Notes: a model not told the origin generated them from the letters alone. Counted from the stretch's first letter, positions 1-9,024 are shown. The stretch is 64,000 nt of DNA from Caballeronia sp. SL2Y3 (GCF_022879575.1 NZ_CP084260.1:1922001-1986000); one strand, 5' to 3'. Made by a program: numbers and translations.

Positions 1-36
1 CTTCTCGCGCACGTCGCGCCTCACGCCAGTTCATGA
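1..36 (+). CDS. 3' end of an upstream gene, probably mobA (partial)
   Basis: The first 36 bases are open in one frame and end in TGA at 34-36, which overlaps the ATG of moeA (33-35) in an ATGA junction. Only eleven C-terminal residues are visible, so the identity is not read from the sequence. In Burkholderia the molybdenum cofactor guanylyltransferase gene mobA commonly precedes moeA, so this is an inference from context. The overlap suggests translational coupling with moeA. Confidence 0.4.
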   Translation, partial: LLAHVAPHASS

Positions 37-1334
37 CCACGTTGAAGCCACTGTCCGGTTGCGTCGCTCACTACGATCCGAATGCGTTGCCCGTCGAGGC
101 GGCGCAGGAAATCGTGCGTCAATGGGCAATGCCGCGCGGGCAGGCGCAGGTGGAGCGCGTCGCCCTCTTCGATGCGCTGAACCGCGTGCTCGCCGACGAC
201 GTCGTCTCGCCCATCGACGTGCCGGCGTTCGACAACTCCGCGATGGATGGCTATGCGTTCTCCGGCGCGGCACTCTCGTCGGCAACGCAGTCCTTGACGC
301 TCGAAGTCGCGGGTGCCGCGCTCGCCGGACGGCCGTTCGCGGGTCGCCCGGCGGCGAGCGAATGCGTGCGCATCATGACCGGCGCGCTGATGCCCGAGGG
401 CTGCGACACCGTCGTGCCGCAAGAACTCGTCACGCGCGAAGGCGACGCCATTCGCTTCTCCGCCGACGCCGTCCGCGCGGGCCAGAACCGGCGGCTGTCG
501 GGCGAAGACCTCGCGCGGGGCAAACCGGCGTTGCGCGCGGGCCGCGTCGTGCGCGCGTCGGATCTCGGCTTGCTGGCGTCGCTCGGGATCGCGGAGGTCG
601 ACGTGCAGAAGCGCCTCGTCGTCGCGTTCTTCTCGACCGGCGACGAACTGCGCTCTGTCGGCGAACCACTGACGCCCGGCACGCTTTACGACAGCAACCG
701 CTACACGCTTTTTGCGATGCTGCGCCGGCTGAATGTCGAAACCGTCGATCTGGGCATTGTTCGCGACGATCGCGCGTCGCTGGAAAAAGCGCTGCGCCAA
801 GCGACGGAAGCGGCGGACGTGGTCATCAGCTCGGGCGGCGTGTCCGTGGGCGATGCCGACTTCACGCGCGAACTGATGAACTCGCTCGGCGACGTGGCGT
901 TCTGGAAAATCGCGATGCGCCCCGGGCGGCCGCTCGCGTTCGGCCGTCTGTGGTCCGGTCCGCGTGCGGGCACCGGCAAGTCCGCGCTCTTTTTCGGCTT
1001 GCCGGGCAATCCGGTCGCGGTCATGGCGACCTTCTACTTCATCGTGCGCGAGGCGCTGATCGCAATGTCCGGTGCCGCGCGGCAAGCGCCGATCGTGATC
1101 CGGGCGCGTTGCAGCGAGCCGATCCGCAAGCGCGCGGGCCGCACAGAATTCCAGCGCGGCATCGCCACGCTTGATGCCGCCGGACTGTGGAGCGTCGTGA
1201 CGACCGGCCCGCAAGGCTCGGGCGTGCTGAGTTCGATGAGCGAGGCGAACTGTTTCATCGTGCTGGAACACGACCGCGCCGATATCGACGCGGGCGAAGA
1301 AGTGAACATCGTGCCGTTCGACGGCCTCATCTGA
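33..1334 (+). CDS. moeA: Molybdopterin molybdenumtransferase MoeA
   Basis: The 433-residue product has the length and domain order of MoeA: an N-terminal MoeA region, a central MoCF-binding domain and a C-terminal beta-barrel domain. Visible signatures are SSGGVSVGDADF near residue 266 and LPGNPVAVM near residue 323, which line the molybdopterin site in the family. MoeA inserts molybdate into adenylylated molybdopterin in the cytoplasm, the last step of Mo-cofactor assembly. The ATG overlaps the preceding stop codon, consistent with an upstream mob gene in the same operon. A second Mo-cofactor gene, mog, lies about 35 kb away. Confidence 0.95.
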   Translation: MTTLKPLSGCVAHYDPNALPVEAAQEIVRQWAMPRGQAQVERVALFDALNRVLADDVVSPIDVPAFDNSAMDGYAFSGAALSSATQSLTLEVAGAALAGRPFAGRPAASECVRIMTGALMPEGCDTVVPQELVTREGDAIRFSADAVRAGQNRRLSGEDLARGKPALRAGRVVRASDLGLLASLGIAEVDVQKRLVVAFFSTGDELRSVGEPLTPGTLYDSNRYTLFAMLRRLNVETVDLGIVRDDRASLEKALRQATEAADVVISSGGVSVGDADFTRELMNSLGDVAFWKIAMRPGRPLAFGRLWSGPRAGTGKSALFFGLPGNPVAVMATFYFIVREALIAMSGAARQAPIVIRARCSEPIRKRAGRTEFQRGIATLDAAGLWSVVTTGPQGSGVLSSMSEANCFIVLEHDRADIDAGEEVNIVPFDGLI

Positions 1335-1418
1335 CAGCTAACAGTTAATAGCGAACTCATCATGCGCGAAGCCGCGGCGGCCCACATTCCAACTATCGAT
1401 AGACGGGGTTCTCCTCCC

Positions 1419-1694
1419 ATGAAAAAGCAGATCTCATCCATCGCACCGGGACAGACGGCCAAGGCGCTGATCCTCGTGTATCTGACGTTCAGCGTGCCGA
1501 TCGTGCTGCTCGGCGTCGTGGTCGCATTCGTGCGCTACGGCTCGGTCGAGGTGAGCACGGTCACGAGCGCGCTGCTGCTCAACGCGATTCTCGGCTTCGT
1601 GCTGCTGTGGATTGCCTGCCACGCCTATAACTGGGTGGCGTCGCGCTTCGGCGGCATCGAAATCGTGCTGTCCGACGCACCGGAAGAAGCATGA
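1419..1694 (+). CDS. Small two-helix inner-membrane protein, function unknown
   Basis: The 91-residue product starts MKKQISSIAPGQTAK and then shows two hydrophobic segments, at about residues 17-38 and 47-66, followed by a short soluble tail ending SDAPEEA. I recognise no catalytic motif and assign no function. The ATG at 1419 is chosen because the protein then begins with a basic cytoplasmic leader; an in-frame upstream start would add an implausible polar extension. No good Shine-Dalgarno is visible: the bases before the ATG are pyrimidine-rich. The end overlaps the next gene by four bases, so the two are probably coupled. Confidence 0.7.
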   Translation: MKKQISSIAPGQTAKALILVYLTFSVPIVLLGVVVAFVRYGSVEVSTVTSALLLNAILGFVLLWIACHAYNWVASRFGGIEIVLSDAPEEA

Positions 1695-2179
1695 GCGCCG
1701 CGTCCATTCGTCCGGCCACGCCCGCCGATATCGCCGCCATCTACGGCCTGATGCTCGAACTCGCGGAGTTCGAGAAGCTCACGCATCTCTTTGTCGTGAC
1801 GCAGGACGGCTTGCGCGACGCACTGTTCGGCGCGCGCCCGGCAGCGGAGGCGCTCGTCGCGGAGCAGGCAGGCGAGGTCGTCGCCTATGCCCTCTTCTTC
1901 CACAACTTCTCGACCTTCCTCGGCAAGCGCGGTCTCTATCTCGAAGACCTCTACGTGCGCCCCGCGCTGCGCGGCAGCGGCGTCGGCACGATGATGCTCA
2001 GGAAACTGGCCGCGCTCGCCGTCGAGCGTCAGTGCGGGCGCTTCGAATGGTCGGTGCTGGACTGGAATCAGAACGCCATCGACTTCTACGAGAAGATGGG
2101 CGCGACGGTGCTGCCGGACTGGCGCGTAGTGCGCATTACCGGCGATTCGCTGGATCGCCTGGCGGACGGCGCGGCCTGA
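1691..2179 (+). CDS. GNAT-family N-acetyltransferase
   Basis: The 162-residue protein is a single GNAT fold. The acetyl-CoA binding motif A is visible as RGSGVGTMML near residue 98, preceded by the strand LYLEDLYVRP. The later VLDWNQNAIDFYEKMGA segment is characteristic of the spermidine/diamine acetyltransferase-like (SSAT-like) branch. The acceptor substrate cannot be told from sequence; polyamines or an amino-acid-like amine are possible. The ATG overlaps the stop of the upstream membrane protein in an ATGA junction. The gene converges on rmuC, with only a few bases between the stops. Confidence 0.88.
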   Translation: MSAASIRPATPADIAAIYGLMLELAEFEKLTHLFVVTQDGLRDALFGARPAAEALVAEQAGEVVAYALFFHNFSTFLGKRGLYLEDLYVRPALRGSGVGTMMLRKLAALAVERQCGRFEWSVLDWNQNAIDFYEKMGATVLPDWRVVRITGDSLDRLADGAA

Positions 2180-2186
2180 GCGCGAT

Positions 2187-3644
2187 TCATAGCTCGTCGT
2201 CGCTCTCGGGCGACGATAAATCTCCGAGCACGCCTGCCGCCTTTTCGTGCGGCAGCGCCTCCACGTCGCGCAGGCGCTTGCCCATCTGACGCGTGCGCGT
2301 CTGCGCCGCCTCGATCGACCGCGTGACGGTTTCCAGCTGCGCCTTGGTGCGCGCGAGCACGTCGCCGAACTTGCCGAACTCCGTCTTCACCGCGCCGAGC
2401 ACTTGCCACACTTCGCTCGACCGCTTCTCGATGGCGAGCGTCCGGAACCCCATCTGCAAACTGTTGAGCAGCGCGGTGAGCGTCGTCGGACCAGCCACGC
2501 TCACGCGATACTCGCGTTGCAAGAAGTCGCTCAGGCCCGGACGACGCAACACTTCGGCGTACAAGCCTTCGGTCGGCAGGAAGAGCAACGCGAAGTCCGT
2601 CGTATAAGGCGGCGCGACGTACTTCTGCGCGATCGCCCGCGCCTCGGCGCGCAAGCGTCCTTCGAGCGCACGCGACGCTTCTTCCACCGCGACGGGATCG
2701 GCACGCTCCTGCGCATCGATGAGACGCTCGTAGTCCTCGCGGGGAAACTTGGCGTCGATGGGCAGCCACACCGGCGTCGCGACATCGCCCGATGAACCGG
2801 CGATACCCGGCGCGTCGTGCCGGCCCGGCAGCTTGATCGCGAACTCGACGCGTTCGTTGCTGTTCGGCACGGTCGCGACGTTTTTTGCGTACTGATCGGG
2901 CGTGAGCAACTGCTCCAGCAGCGATTCGAGCTGCACTTCGCCCCAGATGCCGCGCGTTTTGACGTTGGTGAGCACCTTCTTCAGGTCGCCGACGCCTGCA
3001 GCCAGCGACTGCATTTCGCCGAGCCCGCGATGGACCTGCTCCAGCCTTTCCGACACCAGCCGAAACGATTCGCCGAGCCGCTGCTCCAGCGTCGCGTGCA
3101 GTTTCTCGTCGACCGTGCGGCGCATTTCTTCGAGCTTCGCCGCGTTGTTCGCTTCGATGTCCTTAAGACGCGCTTCCAGCGTCGCGCGCACTTCCGCCAG
3201 ACGCCGGTCGTTCGCTTCCGAAAGTTGCGCGAGATGCAGCGTCATGGAATCGGCGAAACGCTTCAGCGCATTGCTCTGATCTTCGCGCGCCTGCTGGCTT
3301 TGCTGCGCGAGTTGCTGGGCAAGCGCGTCGAACTGCGCGTTCTGCACGCTCGACGTGCTCGCCAGTTGCGTCGCGAGCGTCTGGTGAAACTGCGCGAAGC
3401 CGCCCTGCGATTCCATGCGCGAGACGCGCGCATGTTCCGCGATATCGCCGCGCAGTCCGCGTTCGAGCCGCTCCTGCGCGCGCGCATGCGCTTCGCCCAT
3501 GTCGTTCACGCGATCGGTGAGCGCGGCGAACTCCTCGTCGATATCGACGTTCGCGGCACGCCGCATGACAGCGACGAGCGCGATCAACGCGATGACCAGC
3601 GCGACCGCGAGCAACGCGAGCGCGCCGTACAGCAATTCGATCAT
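2187..3644 (-). CDS. rmuC: DNA recombination protein RmuC
   Basis: The 485-residue product begins with one transmembrane helix (about residues 5-28). A long Ala/Gln/Glu-rich coiled coil follows to about 210, then the RmuC domain with GIWGEVQLESLLEQL near 230 and PIDAKFPREDYERL near 300. The C-terminal domain belongs to the PD-(D/E)XK-like nuclease superfamily. In E. coli, RmuC limits inversion at short inverted repeats. The ATG lies inside the end of the upstream dehydrogenase gene (the reading frames share four bases at 3641-3644), so the two are probably one transcript. Confidence 0.93.
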   Translation of the reverse strand: MIELLYGALALLAVALVIALIALVAVMRRAANVDIDEEFAALTDRVNDMGEAHARAQERLERGLRGDIAEHARVSRMESQGGFAQFHQTLATQLASTSSVQNAQFDALAQQLAQQSQQAREDQSNALKRFADSMTLHLAQLSEANDRRLAEVRATLEARLKDIEANNAAKLEEMRRTVDEKLHATLEQRLGESFRLVSERLEQVHRGLGEMQSLAAGVGDLKKVLTNVKTRGIWGEVQLESLLEQLLTPDQYAKNVATVPNSNERVEFAIKLPGRHDAPGIAGSSGDVATPVWLPIDAKFPREDYERLIDAQERADPVAVEEASRALEGRLRAEARAIAQKYVAPPYTTDFALLFLPTEGLYAEVLRRPGLSDFLQREYRVSVAGPTTLTALLNSLQMGFRTLAIEKRSSEVWQVLGAVKTEFGKFGDVLARTKAQLETVTRSIEAAQTRTRQMGKRLRDVEALPHEKAAGVLGDLSSPESDDEL

Positions 3645-4621
3645 GAGCCGAGCACGCCAGCGTTGATCGGATTCGGCGGATTGCCTGCGCGCGGGCCTTC
3701 GCCCAGCGCGGCGATCAGATTGTCCGCGGCGAGATTCGCCATGGCGCGACGCGTCGTCTCCGTCGCGCTCGCGATGTGCGGCGTGAGCACGACGTTCTCC
3801 AGCGCGAGGAAACCGGGATTGAGATTCGGCTCGCCTTCGAACACGTCGATGCCCGCTGCCGCGATGCGCTTCTCGCGCAGCGCTTCGATCAGCGCCGCGT
3901 CATCGACGATTCCGCCGCGCGCGATGTTCGTCAACGTGGCCGTCGGCTTCATCAGCGCAAGCTCGGCCGCGCCGATCGTGTGGTGGCTTTCCTTCGAGTA
4001 CGGCAGCACGAGCACGACGTGGTCCGCGCGCTTGAGCAGATCTTCCTTCGACGCATATTCCGCGTTGAGCTGCGCCTCGATTTCGGGCGCGACGCGCGAG
4101 CGGTTGTGATAGATCACGCGCATGTTGAAGCCGCTCGCACGCCGCGCGAGCGCCTGCCCGATGCGTCCCATGCCGATCACGCCGAGCGTCGAGCCGTACA
4201 CGTCGACGCCGAGAAACGAATCGAACGACCACTTCTGCCACTTGCCCGCGCGCAGAAAGTGCTCGGACTCGGTGACGCGGCGCGCCGCCGCCATCATCAG
4301 CGCCCAGCCGAAATCGGCGGTGCTTTCGTTCAGCACATGCGGCGTGTTCGTGCCGAGCACCTTGTGCGCGTCGAACGCCTGCATGTCGAAGTTGTTGTAG
4401 CCGACCGCCATGTTGGCGACCACCTTCAAGTTCGGGGCGCCCGCCAGTTCCTTCTCCCCGACCATCTCGCCGGCCGTGAACGCGCCGTCCTTATCGGCGA
4501 GCCGGCGCACGAATTCATCTTGCGGCAGCACGTCGCCCAGGTTCACGTCGACTTCGAAATACTGTTTCAGGCGCTCGATCACATCGGGAAACGTAGGGCG
4601 AGCCACAAGCACTTTCTTCAT
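3641..4621 (-). CDS. D-2-hydroxyacid dehydrogenase (glyoxylate/hydroxypyruvate reductase type)
   Basis: The 326-residue protein matches the GhrB-like branch of NAD(P)-dependent D-2-hydroxyacid dehydrogenases. It shows VANMAVGYNNFD near residue 90, the dinucleotide motif GMGRIG near 150, IARGGIVDD near 235 containing the catalytic Arg, and LTPHIASAT near 283 containing the catalytic His. Members reduce glyoxylate, hydroxypyruvate or 2-ketogluconate; the exact substrate is not decided here. It lies just downstream of the antiporter gene (10 bases) and overlaps rmuC by four bases, so it may share the antiporter transcript. Confidence 0.9.
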   Translation of the reverse strand: MKKVLVARPTFPDVIERLKQYFEVDVNLGDVLPQDEFVRRLADKDGAFTAGEMVGEKELAGAPNLKVVANMAVGYNNFDMQAFDAHKVLGTNTPHVLNESTADFGWALMMAAARRVTESEHFLRAGKWQKWSFDSFLGVDVYGSTLGVIGMGRIGQALARRASGFNMRVIYHNRSRVAPEIEAQLNAEYASKEDLLKRADHVVLVLPYSKESHHTIGAAELALMKPTATLTNIARGGIVDDAALIEALREKRIAAAGIDVFEGEPNLNPGFLALENVVLTPHIASATETTRRAMANLAADNLIAALGEGPRAGNPPNPINAGVLGS

Positions 4622-4630
4622 CTCATGCTC

Positions 4631-6040
4631 CTAGAAAAATAGCCAGCCGGTGACGGCGAAAAGCGGCAGCAGCACGACGCATGACCAGCCGAGGTAGCCG
4701 AAGAAACCCGGCATGCGCACGCCGCGCGATTCCGCGATGGCCTTCACCATGAAATTCGGCGCATTGCCGATGTACGAATTCGCGCCCATGAACACCGCGC
4801 CCGCCGAGATGGCGGCGAGCGTCGTGGCGCCCGTGGTCATCAGCGTGTCTGCGTCGCCGCCCGCGAGGTTGAAGAACACGAGGTAGGTCGGCGCATTGTC
4901 GAGGAACGACGAGAGCAGCCCCGTCGCCCAGAAATAGGCGAGATGAGCAGGCTCGCCGTTCGCATCCGATACCGCGCGCACGATTGCGGCGAACGCGCCT
5001 GCCTCGCCGGCGCGCAGGATGGTGATGACCGGCGCGATGGTGACGAAGATGGCCGCGAAGAGCTTGGCGACTTCGATCATCGGCGCCCAGTTGAACGCGT
5101 TGCCCGCGCGGGCGCGCTTCGGCGTGAGCGCGAGCGATGCAATCAGCACGAGCACCAGCGCGGTATCGCGCACGATGTTCTGCAACGCGACGTGCGTGCC
5201 GAACACATCGAAAGCAACGCCCGGCTTCCACAAGCCGCTCATCAGCACGAGCCCGATGATGACCGCCAGCAGTACGAAATTGATGGTGCCGTCGACGCCG
5301 AACGTGGGCGTGTCCGGCGTCGGATCGAGAAACGGCCGTCGCGACTCCTCTTTGCTATGCCAGAAGTAGCTGTCGAGCGCGTAGAAGAGCGCGAGCAGCA
5401 CGCCGCAGACGAAGAGCGTGGGCAGCGCGAGATGACGCGTCGTCCAGAAGAAATCGACGCCGTTCAGAAAGCCGAGAAAGAGCGGCGGGTCGCCGAGCGG
5501 GGAGAGCGAACCGCCCGCATTCGCCACCAGAAAAATGAAGAACACCACGACATGCGCGACATGCTTGCGATTATCGTTGGCCCGCAAGAGCGGACGGATC
5601 AGCAGCATGGCCGCGCCCGTCGTCCCCATGATGCTGGCAAGCGCGGTCCCGAGCGCGAGCAACGCGGTGTTCACGCGCGGCGAGCCGTGCAGATTGCCGC
5701 GCACGCAGATGCCGCCCGCCACCGTATAGAGCGCGGCGAGCAAGATGATGAACGGCACGTACTCTTCGAGCATCGCGTGAACGAGCACGCCGAACGCCGT
5801 GCCGATGCTGAACGCGAACGCGAACGGCACGAGGAGCGCCAGCGCCCACGCCGCCGCGATCTTGCCGAAATGGCGATGCCACACTTTGCCGGCGACGAGC
5901 GGAAACACCGCGATGGACAGCAGGATGCCGATGAACGGAACGCCCCACGCCGCCGACAGGGAGGCGCCGTCGAGCGCGGCGGCCGAAGCGTCAGAGATCG
6001 CGCAAAGCGACAGCAGAAAGCCCAAAACGAAACGCGGCAC
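4631..6040 (-). CDS. NhaD/CitMHS-like sodium:proton antiporter, inner membrane
   Basis: The 469-residue protein is almost entirely hydrophobic, with 11 or more predicted membrane segments. It contains the family-typical stretches NAGGSLSPLGDPPLFLGFL and LDNAPTYLVFFNL, the latter resembling the conserved Asn-Ala-Pro-Thr region of the ion transporter superfamily. It is a probable secondary Na+/H+ or anion transporter. I chose the GTG at 6040 because the protein then begins PRFVLGFLLSL, and a purine-rich GGAG sits a few bases upstream. A longer open frame runs upstream but overlaps the LUD gene. The start is five bases after the LUD gene's stop. Confidence 0.82.
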   Translation of the reverse strand: MPRFVLGFLLSLCAISDASAAALDGASLSAAWGVPFIGILLSIAVFPLVAGKVWHRHFGKIAAAWALALLVPFAFAFSIGTAFGVLVHAMLEEYVPFIILLAALYTVAGGICVRGNLHGSPRVNTALLALGTALASIMGTTGAAMLLIRPLLRANDNRKHVAHVVVFFIFLVANAGGSLSPLGDPPLFLGFLNGVDFFWTTRHLALPTLFVCGVLLALFYALDSYFWHSKEESRRPFLDPTPDTPTFGVDGTINFVLLAVIIGLVLMSGLWKPGVAFDVFGTHVALQNIVRDTALVLVLIASLALTPKRARAGNAFNWAPMIEVAKLFAAIFVTIAPVITILRAGEAGAFAAIVRAVSDANGEPAHLAYFWATGLLSSFLDNAPTYLVFFNLAGGDADTLMTTGATTLAAISAGAVFMGANSYIGNAPNFMVKAIAESRGVRMPGFFGYLGWSCVVLLPLFAVTGWLFF

Positions 6041-6045
6041 TGTCC

Positions 6046-6717
6046 TTACGCTCCCCGCACGATGATGGCGTGGACACGATACGGGCCATGCGCGCCGAGC
6101 ACGATGGTCTGTTCGATATCGCCCGTGCGGGACGGCCCCGACACGAAGTTGACGGCGCGCGGCAACTCGCCCCGCTCGGCGCGCATCAGCGCGAAGGCGT
6201 CTTCGTGCGCGGCGACGATGCGTGACGCCGGCACGATGGCGATATGCGTCTGCGGCAGAAGCGCGCCGGACGCGGGCGTCTGTGGTCCCGACAGCAGCAC
6301 GATGGAGCCGGTCTCCGCTGCCGCGCAAAAGCAGCCGGTGATGCCGACGAGGTCCGCATCGACGGGCTTGCGCAGCGACGCGGCGATGCCCGCTTGCATC
6401 CACGGCAGATCAGCGAGCGTGGGCCACGCGACGACATCGCGCGAAAGGCCGAGCGCGTCGAGATAGCGCGCGGCTTCGGCGGGAGCGTCGGTGAGCGCCT
6501 CGACTTCGGCGACGCTCGTCGAAAGTCGCTCGGCCTCCAGACGAAAACGCGCGATCAGTTCGTCGCGCGTGGCGGGAAGCGGCGGACGCGGACCGGCGGG
6601 ATGACGCGCGAGATAGTCTTCGACGGCGGCACGCTCGGCCTCGGTCGGCGCGCCTTTCCTGCCCTGCGCGCTGCGAATGCGCGCGAGAATGTTGCGGCGC
6701 GCGGCCGATGTGTCCAT
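6046..6717 (-). CDS. LUD-domain (LutC/YkgG-like) protein
   Basis: The 223-residue protein carries a single LUD domain. Recognisable segments are GITGCFCAAAETGSIVLLSG, followed by the C-terminal FVSGPSRTGDIEQTIVLGAHGP. It is a paralogue of lutC at 10.0 kb but sits outside the lut operon. LutC-type proteins work with iron-sulfur LutA/LutB in L-lactate oxidation; what a stand-alone copy does is unknown. The start at 6717 (MDTSAARRNILARIR) aligns with the usual LUD N-terminus; the open frame extends further but without family resemblance. Only five bases separate it from the antiporter, so they are probably co-transcribed. Confidence 0.85.
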   Translation of the reverse strand: MDTSAARRNILARIRSAQGRKGAPTEAERAAVEDYLARHPAGPRPPLPATRDELIARFRLEAERLSTSVAEVEALTDAPAEAARYLDALGLSRDVVAWPTLADLPWMQAGIAASLRKPVDADLVGITGCFCAAAETGSIVLLSGPQTPASGALLPQTHIAIVPASRIVAAHEDAFALMRAERGELPRAVNFVSGPSRTGDIEQTIVLGAHGPYRVHAIIVRGA

Positions 6718-6846
6718 GGTGCCGTCCTCGTGGATGCGTGCGTGGGAACGTCGCGGCGGTGTCTGCGCGACGTAAGACTGACGCTGATTATATCGACCGG
6801 TCCGGGTGTACGGACCTCGGCCGAACGGCATAGGCCGCGTGCAGTG

Positions 6847-8037
6847 TCAGCTTTCCTCGACCGGCTGCTCGATGCCGAACACCTGACGCAAGTAAGCGAG
6901 ATACGCCTTGTCGTCGCACATGTTCTTGCCGGGCGAATCGGAGAGCTTCGCCACCGGCTGCCCATTGCAGCGGACCATCTTGATGACGATCTGCAGCGGC
7001 TGATAACCGAGATCGTTCGTGAGATTCGTGCCGACGCCGAACGCCAGCTGGCAGCGGCCACGGAAACGCTCGTAGAGTTGCAGCACCTTGGGAATGTCGA
7101 GCGCGTCCGAAAAGACGAGCACCTTCGTGCGCGGATCGCAGCGGTTTTCTTCGTAATGCCGGATGAGGCGCTCGCCCCAGTCGAACGGATCGCCCGAATC
7201 GTGGCGCGCGCCGTCGAAGAGCTTGCAGAAGTACATGTCGAAGTCGCGCAGGAACGCCTTCATGCCGTACACGTCCGACAGCGCGATACCGAGGTCGCCG
7301 CGATATTCCTTCGCCCACATCTCGAAGCCGAAGATCTGCGAATCGCGCAGGCGCGGTCCCAGCGCCTGACACGCCTGCAGATACTCGTGGGCCATGGTGC
7401 CGAGCGGCCGCAGGCCGTGCTTCATCGCGTAGAACACGTTGCTCGTGCCCGCGAACTGTTCGCCGAGGCGCTCCTTGAGCGTCAGCACCACTTCCTCGTG
7501 CCACTGCTTCGAGAAACGGCGGCGCGTGCCGTAATCGGCGATCTTGCAATCGGAATACTCGGGCGGCGTGGCGAGCAGCTTGATCTTGTCGCGCAGGCGC
7601 TCGCGCCCGGTTTCGTACTCCGGCCGACGCTGCGTGTTGCGGAAGTAGACCTCGTTGACGATCGCGAGCACCGGAATCTCGAACAGGATCGTATGCAGCC
7701 ACGGCCCTTCGATCAGAATGTCGATCTCGCCGTTGTTCTTCGGCGACGGCGAAATCCGGATGGACTTCTCGTTGAGATGAAAAAGCGCGAGAAAGTCGAT
7801 GAAATCGCTCTTCATGAAGCGCATGCGCCGCAGATAGTCGAGCTCTTCTTCACGGAAGCGCAGATTGCAGAGCTGGCGCACTTCGTCGCGAATCTCGTCG
7901 ATGTACGGCACGAGATCCACATTCGGCGTGCGGCAGCGGAAGCGATATTCCACGTGCGCAGCCGGGAAGTGATGCAGCACGACCTGCATCATCGTGAACT
8001 TGTAGAGGTCGGTATCGAGCAGCGAATTGATGATCAT
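6847..8037 (-). CDS. pncB: Nicotinate phosphoribosyltransferase
   Basis: The 396-residue protein has the bacterial PncB length and begins [18 protein letters not shown], the highly conserved N-terminus. The segment [16 protein letters not shown] near residue 230 contains the active-site His region that is phosphorylated by ATP in the family. A further conserved stretch is [11 protein letters not shown]. PncB converts nicotinate and PRPP to nicotinate mononucleotide in the Preiss-Handler NAD salvage route. It is divergent from fdxA, with about 275 bases between them, and no partner gene adjoins it. Confidence 0.96.
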   Translation of the reverse strand: MIINSLLDTDLYKFTMMQVVLHHFPAAHVEYRFRCRTPNVDLVPYIDEIRDEVRQLCNLRFREEELDYLRRMRFMKSDFIDFLALFHLNEKSIRISPSPKNNGEIDILIEGPWLHTILFEIPVLAIVNEVYFRNTQRRPEYETGRERLRDKIKLLATPPEYSDCKIADYGTRRRFSKQWHEEVVLTLKERLGEQFAGTSNVFYAMKHGLRPLGTMAHEYLQACQALGPRLRDSQIFGFEMWAKEYRGDLGIALSDVYGMKAFLRDFDMYFCKLFDGARHDSGDPFDWGERLIRHYEENRCDPRTKVLVFSDALDIPKVLQLYERFRGRCQLAFGVGTNLTNDLGYQPLQIVIKMVRCNGQPVAKLSDSPGKNMCDDKAYLAYLRQVFGIEQPVEES

Positions 8038-8312
8038 GGTTTGGCTGGAACATCGAGCGATGAGACCGCGCGCCGTCTTGCTGCGGCGTGCCTTGGGGCC
8101 ATGTTACCCGAATGCGCGGACCGGCAAGACGCTCGCCGACCCTTTTTGGCAACCGCGCATACATACATTCCAAAACGATATAAGGCACGTCCCGCGGCGG
8201 TCGCGCCCGTTTTGACCGTTACGCTACAATACGCGTTTCGGCGCGCGTACCCGCCTTGGCCCACGCAGGCTGCCGGACGCCGCCCCCACGAATTGCGTAT
8301 GCAGGAGCCTGA

Positions 8313-8636
8313 ATGACTCACGTTGTGACCGAAAGCTGCATCAAGTGCCGCTACACCGACTGTGTGGATGTGTGCCCGGTGGATTGCTTCCGTGAAGGTC
8401 CCAACTTTCTCGCGATCGATCCTGACGAGTGCATCGACTGCGCCGTGTGCGTGGCCGAATGCCCGGTGAATGCCATTTACGCCGAAGAAGACGTGCCCGG
8501 CGACCAGCAGCAGTTCATCGAACTGAACGCGGACCTCGCGCGCAACTGGCCGAGCATCACGAAGACGAAGGCGCCGCTGCCCGAAGCCGACGAATTCAAG
8601 GACGTGAAGGACAAACTGAATCTGCTCGAGCGTTGA
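8313..8636 (+). CDS. fdxA: 7Fe ferredoxin FdxA
   Basis: The 107-residue acidic protein shows the seven-iron pattern: [17 protein letters not shown] near residues 9-25, then [12 protein letters not shown] near 39-50. That arrangement binds one [3Fe-4S] and one [4Fe-4S] cluster. The C-terminal half is the acidic tail typical of proteobacterial FdxA. It is a cytoplasmic electron carrier whose partner is not indicated by its neighbours. A GGAG lies a few bases upstream of the ATG. The gene is followed by the tRNA-Asn promoter. Confidence 0.96.
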   Translation: MTHVVTESCIKCRYTDCVDVCPVDCFREGPNFLAIDPDECIDCAVCVAECPVNAIYAEEDVPGDQQQFIELNADLARNWPSITKTKAPLPEADEFKDVKDKLNLLER

Positions 8637-8716
8637 GGCGGACGGGAGTCCTTCTGTGGTCAGGTTAGGACGAGTTCGCGCCGGTGCAAAAAGGTGTTTC
8701 GAGTGAAGAATCGGCG

Positions 8717-8745
8717 TTGACAGGGTAAGAGACGCTCCCTATAAT
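8717..8745 (+). promoter_or_regulatory. Consensus sigma-70 promoter of the tRNA-Asn locus
   Basis: TTGACA at 8717-8722 and TATAAT at 8740-8745 are both perfect hexamers, separated by exactly 17 bases. The predicted start site falls near 8752, about 16 bases before the first tRNA-Asn. No other promoter of this quality is near, so it should drive the first tRNA and, by readthrough, perhaps the second. Confidence 0.9.
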
Positions 8746-8767
8746 TCCGCTTCTCTGCTGTAGATGT

Positions 8768-8843
8768 TCCCCGATAGCTCAGTCGGTAGAGCGCCGGACT
8801 GTTAATCCGTAGGTCCCTGGTTCGAGCCCAGGTCGGGGAGCCA
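8768..8843 (+). tRNA. tRNA-Asn (anticodon GTT), copy 1
   Basis: The 76-base sequence folds as a standard cloverleaf. The acceptor arms TCCCCGA and TCGGGGA pair, the discriminator is G, and CCA is encoded. The anticodon loop CTGTTAATC gives GTT (Asn). The T-arm reads CTGGTTCGAGCCCAG. Confidence 0.97.
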
Positions 8844-8853
8844 AGAATTCAGC

Positions 8854-8881
8854 AAAGCCCAGTCAGTTCACTGGGCTTTTT
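8854..8881 (+). terminator. Intrinsic terminator after tRNA-Asn copy 1
   Basis: AAAGCCCAGT pairs with ACTGGGCTTT around a six-base loop and continues into T residues. It lies between the two tRNA copies, so transcripts from the upstream promoter should mostly stop here. Confidence 0.85.
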
Positions 8882-8905
8882 AGTCAGTTGCACTGTTGTA
8901 GATGT

Positions 8906-8981
8906 TCCCCGATAGCTCAGTCGGTAGAGCGCCGGACTGTTAATCCGTAGGTCCCTGGTTCGAGCCCAGGTCGGGGAGCCA
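8906..8981 (+). tRNA. tRNA-Asn (anticodon GTT), copy 2
   Basis: The 76 bases are identical to copy 1, with an offset of exactly 138 bases. Identity extends a few bases into the 5' flank (TGTAGATGT). No TTGACA/TATAAT pair is visible directly upstream of this copy, and a terminator separates it from copy 1. It may depend on terminator readthrough or on a weak promoter that I cannot recognise. Confidence 0.97.
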
Positions 8982-8996
8982 AAAGCTCCAAGCAAT

Positions 8997-9024
8997 AAAG
9001 CCCAGTCGCGTGACTGGGCTTTTT
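8997..9024 (+). terminator. Intrinsic terminator after tRNA-Asn copy 2
   Basis: AAAGCCCAGTC pairs with GACTGGGCTTT around a four-base GCGT loop and is followed by a T run. The stem is nearly the same as in the first terminator but the loop differs, which suggests the tRNA and terminator were duplicated together and then diverged. Confidence 0.88.

Noticed and set aside
6244..8316. Long plus-strand open frame opposite the LUD gene and pncB
   Set aside because: Antisense shadow; the pncB strand carries all conserved motifs.
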